From Burkholderia sp. Ax-1724 (lineage in GTDB: Bacteria; Pseudomonadota; Gammaproteobacteria; Burkholderiales; Burkholderiaceae): a stretch of DNA of 64,000 nucleotides. Of the stretch, positions 43,845-52,291 are shown piece after piece. Where the stretch lies: the NCBI RefSeq assembly GCF_011752995.1, contig NZ_VWWL01000013.1:124001-188000 (forward strand), read 5' to 3'. The position numbers were made by a program, and so were the translations under genes. The notes below the pieces were generated by a model. That model searched no databases. It saw only the letters and a program-made list of their open reading frames with translations, and had not been told where the DNA came from. Each line of letters starts with the position of its first letter. Positions within the stretch are counted from its first letter, which is position 1.

Positions 43845-44549
43845 TCAGTCGGGACAAATCTGATTCATCCTTGCGCAAGCGGACAGAACGGCTTCCCGTC
43901 GATTAGCCTTGCGCTGGGTGCTTGCGACTTCAAGCCGCTCGACTACGTCCACGGGTGCGGTTTCTGGTGTGCCGGCGTCAAACGGCGGCTCCGGGTCGTA
44001 TTCCAGGAGCAGTTGAATGCCCTCCGCCACCTGTTTGCCCGCGAGCTCGCCCACGACCTTTAATGCCATGTCGATGCCGGCTGTGACGCCTCCGGAAGTA
44101 AACATTCGTCCGTCTATCGTCATGCGGTTGCGACTAGGCGTCGCACCGAAATGGGTCAGCAGATCCACCGCCTGCCAATGACAACTCGCCCGGCGTCCGT
44201 TGAGACATCCTGCTGCGCCAAGAAGCAGGGAGCCCGTACAGATTCCAAAAACATATTGAGCATGCTTCGCCTGGTTCCGGACAAATTCCACGACGACAGG
44301 GTTCAGCATGGCGTCGTCAACGCCCGGCCCTCCCGGCACGACAAGCAAGTCGTACAGGGGCGCGTCGGAAAACCGGACGGTCGGTACGAGTCGAAATCCA
44401 CGGCCGCACGGCACAGGATCCGTGGTTTCGCTAACGAGATCGACCGACCAACCCGCAACGGCGCTCAAAACCTCGAGAGGCCCCGTCAAATCCAACTGGG
44501 TAATGCCTGGGAACATCACCATTCCCACACGAAAGCCCGCGTTCGTCAT
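43845..44549 (-). CDS. DJ-1/PfpI protein, isonitrile hydratase-like
   Basis: A 234-residue class I glutamine-amidotransferase-like (DJ-1/PfpI) protein closest to cyclohexyl-isocyanide (isonitrile) hydratases. The nucleophile Cys is in the elbow VFGICTGSLLLGAAG (about residue 101). Upstream DLLVVPGGPGVDD, and the C-terminal LLLEYDPEPPFDAGTPETAP that is characteristic of the isonitrile hydratase subgroup, support this over a plain chaperone or protease. It lacks the AraC domain found in GlxA regulators. It heads a DJ-1/MFS/porin set and is divergent (51 bp) from a GlxA-type regulator. Confidence 0.8.
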   Translation of the reverse strand: MTNAGFRVGMVMFPGITQLDLTGPLEVLSAVAGWSVDLVSETTDPVPCGRGFRLVPTVRFSDAPLYDLLVVPGGPGVDDAMLNPVVVEFVRNQAKHAQYVFGICTGSLLLGAAGCLNGRRASCHWQAVDLLTHFGATPSRNRMTIDGRMFTSGGVTAGIDMALKVVGELAGKQVAEGIQLLLEYDPEPPFDAGTPETAPVDVVERLEVASTQRKANRREAVLSACARMNQICPD

Positions 44550-44600
44550 ACCATCATTCCTTGCCGTTAAATGTGTTGAAACGATTCTAGGAGGAGGAGA

Positions 44601-45602
44601 GTGGCAAAAAACTCAAATCGCCCCCCTTTCCTGCCAAACGAGCCACGCCTTGTGACTTTTGTCGTGTACGACGAGTACCAGCCACTGGACATCGCAGGGC
44701 CTATGCAGGTCTTCGCCCTGGCAAACCGGGAAATGTCCTCGCCTGCCTACACGCTCATAACGGTTTCAGAGGTGCCTGGCAGGGTTCGCGCCAGCGCCGG
44801 ACCTGATATCGTCGTCGACGCGGATCTAAAAACATTGGATCAGGCAGACACGATCGTCGTCCCTGGCGGCACCGGTGTGGAAAGAGCTTGTGCAAGTCGC
44901 ACACTCACGAGTTCGATCTCAGGTAGCCAGGCAACGGCGCGACGGCTTTGCTCCGTGTGTACGGGGGCATTCCTGCTGGCGGCCGCGGGTGTTCTTGACG
45001 ACAGACGGGCAACGACGCACTGGGAGAAATGCGACGCACTGCGCTCCAGGTATCCGAAGATCCGTGTGGAGGAGTCGCCGATCTTCGTGAACGACGGCAA
45101 CGTCTGGACATCGGCGGGTGTAACCGCCGGTATCGACATGGCCCTTGCGTTGGTGGAAGAGGACCATGGTTACCGCGTGGCGGCATCTGTGGCCAAGAAG
45201 CTCGTTGTTTATTTGCGGCGCCCCGGCGGACAGGCCCAATTCAGCGAGACACTTGTCATGCAGGAAAAGGCCGGAGCAGCTGAATTTTCCCCCCTGATGG
45301 CCAAGGTATCGGCCGCGCTTCACAAAACGTGGAGTGTCGAGGAACTTGCCTCAGCGGCCGGTCAGACATCGAGAACGTTCCAGCGACGCTTCAGGCTGGC
45401 TATGGGGTGCTCACCTTTCGTCGCTGTCCAGGAACTGCGGCTATCGAGAGCTCGAATCATGTTGGAGACAACCACAAGCGGAACTGCGATTATCGCGGAC
45501 CGCTGCGGCTTCGCCTCGGAGGAGCAAATGCGCAGAGCCTTTCAACGCAAGTTCGGCCTGCCACCCTCCGCGTTCCGCAGCTTTTTCGGAAAGCATGGCT
45601 GA
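44601..45602 (+). CDS. GlxA-family (DJ-1 + AraC) regulator
   Basis: A 333-residue transcription regulator: N-terminal DJ-1/PfpI ligand-binding domain (residues about 12-190, with the elbow SVCTGAFLLAAAGVLDDRRA) and C-terminal AraC-type double HTH (about 235-330, LRLSRARIMLETTTSGTAII and CGFASEEQMRRAFQRKFG). The GTG at 44601 has AGGAGGAGA immediately upstream. Divergence from the DJ-1/MFS/porin set across only 51 bp makes it the probable regulator of that set. The two DJ-1 domains facing each other may recognise the same ligand (inference). Confidence 0.9.
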   Translation: MAKNSNRPPFLPNEPRLVTFVVYDEYQPLDIAGPMQVFALANREMSSPAYTLITVSEVPGRVRASAGPDIVVDADLKTLDQADTIVVPGGTGVERACASRTLTSSISGSQATARRLCSVCTGAFLLAAAGVLDDRRATTHWEKCDALRSRYPKIRVEESPIFVNDGNVWTSAGVTAGIDMALALVEEDHGYRVAASVAKKLVVYLRRPGGQAQFSETLVMQEKAGAAEFSPLMAKVSAALHKTWSVEELASAAGQTSRTFQRRFRLAMGCSPFVAVQELRLSRARIMLETTTSGTAIIADRCGFASEEQMRRAFQRKFGLPPSAFRSFFGKHG

Positions 45603-46072
45603 ATTGCATCATCGGGAAGGTCGACGGTTCTCCTCAAGAGGTGATACAAAACTTTTCCCCGCCTCGGTATTGCTCTACGCGGCAGTCCCGCGAAGCGTAC
45701 TGAGGGCGAGAAAAATCAGTCTATTTCAGCCTCACCATGGCTTGGCCAACGGCGCTTCGAAACTGAGCTGGTACCATATCACGCCAAAGGATGGAGTCGA
45801 TGGTCACCTCGCAAAGCATCGACAAACTCTTCGAGGGCGACGGTACCGAACTCGAGTGCGATCACGGTCGTCTCCGTATGGGGGCACGCTTCGTATACGA
45901 GGCCCGAAATTGTCCCCGTGACGACGGCGGACACAGAGTCGCCGGCAAACGGTGCAGCGACATCGATGCCCCACCAAGATCTGGCGCGTGCCAACTCTAT
46001 TGGGTCGGGCCGGCCTACAGACAGTTTCTCGCCATGACCTGACGGTCCCCGCCGACAATTCACGGCACAGGA
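45603..46072. other. Gap with decayed sequence between two regulators
   Basis: Apart from the DUF2817 remnant at 45779-46063, I see no gene, terminator or repeat here. The part at 45603-45778 has no coding character. Confidence 0.35.
45779..46063 (-). pseudogene. C-terminal remnant of a DUF2817 (M14-like) gene
   Basis: Reading frame whose last 60 or so residues (TISGLVYEACPHTETTVIAL, then EFGTV and a VDALRGDHRLH end) resemble the C-terminus of DUF2817 proteins, which belong to the M14 carboxypeptidase-like group. Full members are about 370 residues. The rest of the gene is missing, replaced by the end of the AraC/GlxA-type gene at 46073. It is therefore a truncated remnant, evidence of rearrangement at this spot. 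The family call is by recognition of the EFGT...L.ADHWLH-type ending and is moderate. Confidence 0.5.
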
Positions 46073-47149
46073 TCAGTTCAATCCGCTCGCGCTGCGCGAA
46101 GGCAATAAACGCAACGGATTCCCGACATCGCCATGCTCGTTTTTCAGCTCTGTCTGTGCCAGGCGGCGATCTTCCGTTGGCGGCAAGCCAAAAAAATCCT
46201 TATAGCTTTGACTGAAATGGGCCAGAGAATGAAATCCGCTCGCAATCGATATATCTGAAATATTCATATTTGATTGAACAATCCGTTCTCGCGCGCGGCG
46301 TAGCCTGATGGCAATATAGCATCTTTTAATCCCGCCTCCTGAATTTCTCCCAAAAATGCGCTGTAGCTGTCTGGTTGAAATTCCGATCCGTCGCGATAGC
46401 TCCTCACATGAAAGTGGTTCTTCTACGTTATTTTCCATTATTTCAATGGCAGATCGCAGAATATCCTGGTGAAAACCGTATCCATCGATTTTCGGAGTCG
46501 GCTTCAAAGATTCCCCGCCTCTTATCGACTCAATAACGAGAAATTCCAATATATTTTTCTTTAAATCACTTCCAATTTCCCCATCAATTAAATGCAACAT
46601 CATGTCCAAAGACGCGGTGCCACCGATACACGTAATTCTGTCCCGATCAACGACAAAAATCCGTTTCTCAAATTTCACTCTATGAAACATCTCCTTCTGC
46701 ATTGTTAGATACTCCCAATGAATCGTACACGAGTACCCATCAAGGAGCCCCGCTTTAGCCAGAACGAATGAACCTGTGCACATCCCTCCAAGGAGAACTC
46801 CTGAGGCTGCAAATTTCCTCACGAGTGACAGACACGAAGCAAGTCTTAACCGATGTACATCGTTTCCAGCACATATAAACAAGATATCCGGTAATGGAGC
46901 ATCTTGAATCATCTTTGTTTGAAATGAAATTCCATTGCTTGATTCAATTGCTCCGCCGCCTTCTGAATAGAGTGTCCACTTGAACAGATCCTTCCGTCCG
47001 AGCTGATTTGCCAATCGCAATACTTCTATCGCATTTACGAGCGGATTCATCGTAAAATTCGGGATCAGTAAAAATGAGAAATTCCTCACTCCACCAATCA
47101 TTTTTTTGAATTTATCATGCGATTTCATTGGGCCACAAATTTCTTCCAT
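46073..47149 (-). CDS. GlxA-type AraC regulator, AT-rich
   Basis: A 358-residue regulator with a DJ-1/PfpI-like N-terminal domain (GVLLGGMCTGSFVLAKAGLL elbow near residue 130) and an AraC HTH at the C-terminus (SCEELSRRIGISTRQLQRIF and ISIASGFHSLAHFSQSYKDF). It is much richer in A/T and in Lys, Ile and Phe than its neighbours, pointing to recent transfer. The ATG at 47149 follows GGGGCGGAA. It is downstream of the aspartase-like gene on the same strand, separated by 213 bp of AT-rich DNA, so its target is unclear. Similar architecture occurs in regulators of glycine betaine, carnitine and arginine catabolism. Confidence 0.88.
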   Translation of the reverse strand: MEEICGPMKSHDKFKKMIGGVRNFSFLLIPNFTMNPLVNAIEVLRLANQLGRKDLFKWTLYSEGGGAIESSNGISFQTKMIQDAPLPDILFICAGNDVHRLRLASCLSLVRKFAASGVLLGGMCTGSFVLAKAGLLDGYSCTIHWEYLTMQKEMFHRVKFEKRIFVVDRDRITCIGGTASLDMMLHLIDGEIGSDLKKNILEFLVIESIRGGESLKPTPKIDGYGFHQDILRSAIEIMENNVEEPLSCEELSRRIGISTRQLQRIFGRNSGGGIKRCYIAIRLRRARERIVQSNMNISDISIASGFHSLAHFSQSYKDFFGLPPTEDRRLAQTELKNEHGDVGNPLRLLPSRSASGLN

Positions 47150-47362
47150 TTTCCGCCCCTCGGAGAACGGTCGCCCGGTTAAATTCAACGCGATTTAGAA
47201 TGAAAAATTTCAATAAAACGAAAATTTTTTTCATATCAAGGCGATGACATAAGTCCTTTTCATTCTCCGGTTTGGATGCATGGGCCGGTTCGAATCTGTC
47301 ACACAGTTATTGGTCTTTAGCCGCCGCCAACGAGATGGCTTCAATTTTCAGATGACGTACGG

Positions 47363-48850
47363 CTAGCGTTGGCCGCGCCGCGGTCCGATTTTCGACGAGT
47401 CATGCTGAGCTAGTCTTCCTGTCGACCGCAGCGGGTTTGCCCACATTTGTGAATGAGGGAGATCAGGGTGGAAACTGCTTTGTCGCAGGAGTTCCTGCAC
47501 CTCGCCTTCGCTCACGATACCTTCGTCAACGAGTACCTTTAACAACGTCTTTCCCGATGCCACTGCTTGACGTACTAGAGATGACGTCCGCGCATATCCT
47601 ATTTTTTCTTTGACTACAGGTGCTATCGCCATCGAGTCAACGAGATGTCTCATGCTCAACTCATGATCGGCCTTGAGCGGGCGCACCACGTGGGTATCAA
47701 ACAGAAATACCGCTCGCTCCACGAGCCTCAGTGCCTTGAATAAACATGTCGCGATCAATGGCTTGTAGTTGTTATTTTCCAATTGTCCACCGGCGCATGC
47801 GAGCATCACGCTGTGCTCAGCGCCGGATATCATGAAGGCCGCCTGCGTTAGTCCTATCGCATGCACCGGGTTTATCTTGCCAGGCATCATTGACGACCCG
47901 GCTTGATGCGGCGCCAAAGCGAGTTCTGCAATGCCGCCACGCGGTCCCGAACTGAGAAGTAAGATATCGTTGGCAATCTTCGAGAGTGAAAGGGCCACTG
48001 TTTTTATCGTGGCAGCGAGTGTGGCGAAACCGTCCATGTTCTGCACGGCGTCGAATAGATCGTCGACCTGCGTGAGTTGCATACCGGCAAGTTCCGATAA
48101 CTCAGCGGTGACCGCCTCACGATAACCACAATAGCTGCCAAGCCCTGTACCGACCGCCGTCGCTCCCAGACATATTGCGCGCAGAGCCGGCAACTGCGCG
48201 ACCAGCGCGGAGGCACTGCGCTCAGCTAGCGATGCGTAACCACCGAACGCCTGATCCAACCGCATTGGCAGAGCATCCTGCAAGCAGGTTCGCCCGAGAC
48301 GTAAGATTCCCCCGAATTCGCTTTGCTTGTCGCGTAGCGATAGCGCAAGCTGCCTGACCACGTTCCCGACAGTCTGAGTCTCCTCGTGTAACGCAAGTTT
48401 CATTGCACTAAGAAGTGCATCACTCGTCGATTGGCCAAGATTCACGTGGTCAATGGGATGCAAAAAACGGTATTCGCCAGGTGCATGTCCCATTAACTGC
48501 AGAGCCCTATTTGCGATCACCTCGTTGATGTTCATGTTGATGGACGTACCGCAAGCCCCTTCGAGCGGATCGACGATCAGGGCTTCTGTGTGGTGCCCCT
48601 GAACGAGTTCCAGACAGGCCGCGCTGATACATTCACCCTGCTCCCGGGTGAGCTTGCCATGACGCACGTGCACTCGCGCAATCGCGCGCTTCGTTCGCGC
48701 CAGCCAACCAACGAGGCGCGGGTACTGGGCCAGAACTTCATCGGAATACTGGAAATTCTGCTTTGCACGTAGAGTGTTAATGCCGTAAAGCGCGTCGACG
48801 GGCAATTCGCAATCGCCGAGCGAGTCACTTTCAGTTCGGTACCCTTTCAT
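47363..48850 (-). CDS. Aspartate ammonia-lyase-like enzyme
   Basis: A 495-residue member of the aspartase/fumarase superfamily. Family hallmarks are RTESDSLGDCELPVDALYGI at the N-terminus, TSINMNINEVIANRAL, and the mobile-loop signature GSSMMPGKINPVH, where canonical aspartases have GSSIMPGKVNPV. These changes and the isolated position suggest that the substrate may be aspartate or a related amino acid. The ATG at 48850 has GAAGAGAG upstream; ATGs at 48862 and 48865 are alternatives. It follows an MFS gene by about 20 bp, and the pair is divergent from a LysR gene, a probable amino-acid uptake and deamination module. Confidence 0.83.
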   Translation of the reverse strand: MKGYRTESDSLGDCELPVDALYGINTLRAKQNFQYSDEVLAQYPRLVGWLARTKRAIARVHVRHGKLTREQGECISAACLELVQGHHTEALIVDPLEGACGTSINMNINEVIANRALQLMGHAPGEYRFLHPIDHVNLGQSTSDALLSAMKLALHEETQTVGNVVRQLALSLRDKQSEFGGILRLGRTCLQDALPMRLDQAFGGYASLAERSASALVAQLPALRAICLGATAVGTGLGSYCGYREAVTAELSELAGMQLTQVDDLFDAVQNMDGFATLAATIKTVALSLSKIANDILLLSSGPRGGIAELALAPHQAGSSMMPGKINPVHAIGLTQAAFMISGAEHSVMLACAGGQLENNNYKPLIATCLFKALRLVERAVFLFDTHVVRPLKADHELSMRHLVDSMAIAPVVKEKIGYARTSSLVRQAVASGKTLLKVLVDEGIVSEGEVQELLRQSSFHPDLPHSQMWANPLRSTGRLAQHDSSKIGPRRGQR

Positions 48851-48871
48851 AGCTCTCTTCATCATGTATGG

Positions 48872-50221
48872 TTACCCAACCAACGATTCATGCCGCGTCT
48901 CGGGTGCCAGGAACGCGCAAGTTACGCCGCCCACCACCAGGACTGCAATGCAAAGAAGCACCGCTGTCGGGCCACCGTACGCTGTAACGATCGTGGGGAG
49001 TGCAAATGTGGCAGATGCGGAGCCAAGCCGGCTCGCAGCGACGGCGAAGCCCAGTCCAGTCGCCCGCACGTTCGTCGGAAACAATTCTTGCGGATAGAGA
49101 AATACCAGATTATTAGTTCCACTTAGTACACAGGCGAATATGGCAAACAACGCAACGATGAGTGTGTCGGGAAGACTGTTGCCAAGCGACAGTGCGGCAA
49201 GCGAAGATGCTGCGAGAAAAAAACCCGTCAAGAGAAACGTTCGCCTGCCGACACGATCCACCAGTAACGTACCGCCGATTGCTCCGATCAGAAGAAACAG
49301 GTTGTATATCAAGCCAGCAATGAACTTGTTTGCGATATGCATTGAATCAAAAACCATGGGCGAAAACGTGCCTAACGAAAAATATGGAATCACAAGGCAC
49401 ATATAGGAGAAACAGGCGACAAAAAGTCGGACTCGCCATTTTTTGGAGAACAGACTTGCGACACCTGCCATCCCGGAGGGTACGGCCGATGGTCCGATCG
49501 GACTGAGAATTACGTTGACTCCAATGCGGGTCCGGACGATCGCCTGCGCTTCCGTGAGACGACCTTTGCGCTGAAGCCACAGGGGGGATTCCGGTACACG
49601 CACACGAAGGAGGAAAGCCACCGCCGATGGAATTGCACTCGACAACAGCATCAGCCGCCAAACATCCACACCGTGGTCTTTCAATACGTAACCTACGATA
49701 TACGCACCTGTGTAGCCCAAGGTCCACGCTATAGCGAGCCAACTTAACAGGCGTCCGCGCATACGACGTGGGGAATACTCGATCAACATCGCCTTGCTTA
49801 CCACATAGTCGAATCCGAGTATTACTCCAAGCAAAAGACGTAGGACTAGTAGTTGTCCGGGATTCGTCACCCAGTACTGTGCTAACGAAATAATCGAAAA
49901 CAGCGCCATATCGTAGTTGAATACAGCGCGGCGCCCAGCGCGATCGACGAGCGGACCAGCTACCAGGCTGCCCACAAATAGGCCAGCCAAGGACGCCGCT
50001 CCCAGAAGCCCCAGCCAGTATGCGTTGAGGTGCAACTGCGGAGCCGCAACGGCCAGTGCAATACCAATAATACCCAGGATGAAACCATCGCTGAATTGAC
50101 CGCCAGTGCCAGCCAGCGTGACTAGCAAGTGAAACTGCGTTAGTGGTGCATCCTCAAGATTGACCTGTTCACGCGATTCTGCCGTGGGGCCTATCGCAGT
50201 CGCATCGGTGTATGGGATCAT
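48872..50221 (-). CDS. MFS transporter (sugar-porter / AAHS-like)
   Basis: A 449-residue 12-helix permease of the major facilitator superfamily. GRR motifs appear after helices 2 and 8 (LVDRAGRRAVFNYDM; LVDRVGRRTFLLTG), and PESPLWLQRKGR follows helix 6, typical of sugar- and acid-type porters. LYPQELFPTNVRATGLGF is near helix 11. AGGAGA precedes the ATG at 50221. It is co-directional with the aspartase-like gene 20 bp downstream, so it probably imports that enzyme's substrate, perhaps an amino acid or dicarboxylate. Substrate unproven. Confidence 0.86.
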   Translation of the reverse strand: MIPYTDATAIGPTAESREQVNLEDAPLTQFHLLVTLAGTGGQFSDGFILGIIGIALAVAAPQLHLNAYWLGLLGAASLAGLFVGSLVAGPLVDRAGRRAVFNYDMALFSIISLAQYWVTNPGQLLVLRLLLGVILGFDYVVSKAMLIEYSPRRMRGRLLSWLAIAWTLGYTGAYIVGYVLKDHGVDVWRLMLLSSAIPSAVAFLLRVRVPESPLWLQRKGRLTEAQAIVRTRIGVNVILSPIGPSAVPSGMAGVASLFSKKWRVRLFVACFSYMCLVIPYFSLGTFSPMVFDSMHIANKFIAGLIYNLFLLIGAIGGTLLVDRVGRRTFLLTGFFLAASSLAALSLGNSLPDTLIVALFAIFACVLSGTNNLVFLYPQELFPTNVRATGLGFAVAASRLGSASATFALPTIVTAYGGPTAVLLCIAVLVVGGVTCAFLAPETRHESLVG

Positions 50222-50424
50222 GCTGACTGTCTCCTGTCTAATATGTGTTGTCGTCTGACAGCAACCATTCTAGGAGGCAGGGCGACTCTATATTTCGCAA
50301 AAACACTACAATAAAGAATTCTTATAACCGTTATGAAAGCATTCGATAGGCCTCAATCCGAAGCTTCATCGGGACGGCGATTTCGCTGACTCCACCCTGC
50401 GTCACCAGTGCTGCAAGGACCAAT

Positions 50425-51408
50425 ATGATTCAGCTTTCGGACCGGCCGATTGATCTCTACCAGATCGACATCTTCTTAACGGTCGCGGCGACCGGTAGCA
50501 TGTCGAGCGCCGCAACTGTGCTCGGGGTTAGCCAACCAGCGGTGTCACACGCGCTGGCACAACTTGAGCAATCACTTGGACTCGTACTGGTTGACCGGTC
50601 GCGGCGTCCACTAATGCTAACGTCGGCCGGCTTTTATATCGCGAATAATGCGGGCCCGGTGATTGCCATGGCGCGTCAGTTGAAAGCGCAGGCCATAGAG
50701 GCTTCAAAGCATGAAAGTGTCTATGTTCGGATAGGCGTGATTGATTCAGTGGCCAACGCGATCGGACCGGAGTTAATCCGGTGGCTGCTGGAACGGACCA
50801 GCGGACTGTCAGTTCAAATCGGTATGGCGGTTGATCAGGAAGATGCGCTTGCGAACCGTGACGTAGACCTCATTATCTCCACCAATCCATTGGTAGATCG
50901 AAAAGAATTCAGCCATCACTTTTTGTATCGAGAGAACTTCGTAGCAATCATGTGCCGCGCTAATCGTTGTAGCACACCTGCAACACTGCAATCGCTCGCG
51001 GCATCACAGGCATTCATTCGGTATCGGCATGTTTCCACTCTGGGTATTCGTGTCGAGCGCATCCTGCGGTACAACGCTGTCGACCCTCCAAGAAAACTTG
51101 AGGTCGATCATGCCGAGACGCTAACGCTGTTGGTTTCGCAAGGGCTAGGTTGGGCGATTACGACGCCGACCTGTTTGCTTCAAACAGGAGAGCGATTCAT
51201 TGATGCGATTGACCTGGTTCCAATTGATCGAGGCAACTCAATGCGATCTATTTTTCTTGTAACGCGCAATGGTGAATTTTCAACGCTCGCAGACGGGCTT
51301 GCAAATAAGGCCCGAGAGGCCCTAACGAGTTTGCTTGCGAATTTTCCGCGATTACGAACATATGCCCCGGAAGGCTCCATCGAATTCACCGAGTCGTCAA
51401 TGGAGTAG
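50425..51408 (+). CDS. LysR-family regulator
   Basis: A 327-residue LysR-type regulator: HTH in residues about 9-70 (GSMSSAATVLGVSQPAVSHA and LAQLEQSLG) and an effector domain from about 98 to 300. AAGGA precedes the ATG at 50425. It is divergent from the MFS/aspartase-like pair across 200 bp of AT-rich DNA, so it is the probable regulator of that module, with the lyase substrate as likely inducer (inference). Confidence 0.88.
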   Translation: MIQLSDRPIDLYQIDIFLTVAATGSMSSAATVLGVSQPAVSHALAQLEQSLGLVLVDRSRRPLMLTSAGFYIANNAGPVIAMARQLKAQAIEASKHESVYVRIGVIDSVANAIGPELIRWLLERTSGLSVQIGMAVDQEDALANRDVDLIISTNPLVDRKEFSHHFLYRENFVAIMCRANRCSTPATLQSLAASQAFIRYRHVSTLGIRVERILRYNAVDPPRKLEVDHAETLTLLVSQGLGWAITTPTCLLQTGERFIDAIDLVPIDRGNSMRSIFLVTRNGEFSTLADGLANKAREALTSLLANFPRLRTYAPEGSIEFTESSME

Positions 51409-52043
51409 ATCTCAGTGAAGGTCTGGTGCGCCAGATTCAAACCGGATCTCATCGTACTTGGCAAGAAATGCCGTTGGCGGTCAATAAATGTTCCGCCCAC
51501 CCACTTCCCGACAACGGATCGCCCGCGGCGAAATGGTCCAGATGTACCCGAGAATGATGAACATGAAAAAGACCAGCTCGCCCATCTCTATGGCCTGGCA
51601 GTTTAGCGCGCATGCGTGGTTAATGAGCGCGCGCTGTTGCCGCTGCTGCCGCCGACGACCTGCCGATTCGAAAGAATCCGAAGACGAAGGTGCGTCCTGT
51701 CTCGAATCGATGACGGGCGGTCGCGCGGCGCCAACTGGTCACTTCGCCTACGCACTCGGTGAGCCGCTCGCTTGCCACAGCTGCGCTCTACCGCCCTGCG
51801 ACGCGGCAACAATACGAAGCTCTTTTTCGTTTCGGCTAAATTGGCCGCCTACTGGCGAAGACGGGGAGAGTCGAACAACCACAGGTTGCGAAATCAGCCT
51901 GTACTATGCACTGCGCGGAGATAGGCGATTCCTTGCTCATGGCCAACGGTGAGCAATGAGGTCGACTTGCCTTATCCGTGATCGGTAGCGCCGTCGCTAA
52001 CACGCCTTTGCCCTCTCCGTAATGCAAAAAGAAGGTAAAGATG
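51409..52043. other. Gap between LysR gene and island border
   Basis: About 630 bp of chromosomal DNA without a strong gene. Apart from the doubtful 34-residue ORF at 51481-51585, I find no coding frame or RNA family. GC content is lower than in the core region. Confidence 0.35.
51481..51585 (-). CDS. Possible 34-residue membrane peptide
   Basis: A short frame begins MGELVFFMFIILGYIWTISP and ends in a basic, polar tail, a pattern seen in small one-helix membrane proteins. It has only a weak AGG before the ATG and no relative I recognise. It may be chance or a gene fragment. Confidence 0.22.
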   Translation of the reverse strand: MGELVFFMFIILGYIWTISPRAIRCREVGGRNIY

Positions 52044-52107
52044 GTGGGGTAAAAAGTGGGGGTAAAAAGTGGGGGTAAAAAGTGGGGGTAAAAAGTGGGG
52101 GTAAAAA
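52044..52107. repeat. 13-bp tandem repeat GTGGGGGTAAAAA
   Basis: Four perfect copies (52056, 52069, 52082, 52095) preceded by one copy lacking a single G (52044-52055). The block directly precedes the terminator hairpin at the island border. The unit length is not a multiple of three. Perfect identity suggests recent expansion by slippage, with copy number likely to vary between strains. Confidence 0.9.
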
Positions 52108-52121
52108 TCGAGGCAAAGAAA

Positions 52122-52160
52122 AACGGCTTACAGACAATCGTCTGTAAGCCGTTGATTTTT
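52122..52160. terminator. Bidirectional terminator beside the tRNA fragment
   Basis: A 14-bp perfect stem (52122-52135 with 52140-52153, loop AATC) has GATTTTTTT on the plus side and TTTCTTTG on the minus side. It lies just downstream of the tRNA 3' end on the minus strand and is probably the original terminator of that tRNA gene. Confidence 0.88.
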
Positions 52161-52161
52161 T

Positions 52162-52189
52162 TGGTCGGGGCGAGAGGATTTGAACCTCT
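52162..52189 (-). other. 3' end of a tRNA (probably tRNA-Pro): island att site
   Basis: On the minus strand these 28 bases are the T-arm and acceptor end of a tRNA: stem AGAGG, loop TTCAAAT, stem CCTCT, then acceptor strand CGCCCCG, discriminator A and CCA. The rest of the tRNA is absent upstream (52190 and beyond). An acceptor strand CGCCCCG predicts a tRNA starting CGGGGCG, as in beta-proteobacterial tRNA-Pro. Such duplicated 3' ends are left when an element integrates into a tRNA gene. The island therefore extends from here to higher coordinates. Confidence 0.78.
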
Positions 52190-52291
52190 GTGAACCCACG
52201 GCGGAATGAGGCTTTCCCGGAAGTGTGTCGCGCCAATTCGCTGCATAAATTGACACAGTCCGCTCAGTGTAGCACGGCTCGCTAATTGCCC

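Noticed and set aside
52044..52107. CRISPR-like array
   Set aside because: The 13-bp units are contiguous without spacers, so it is a tandem repeat.
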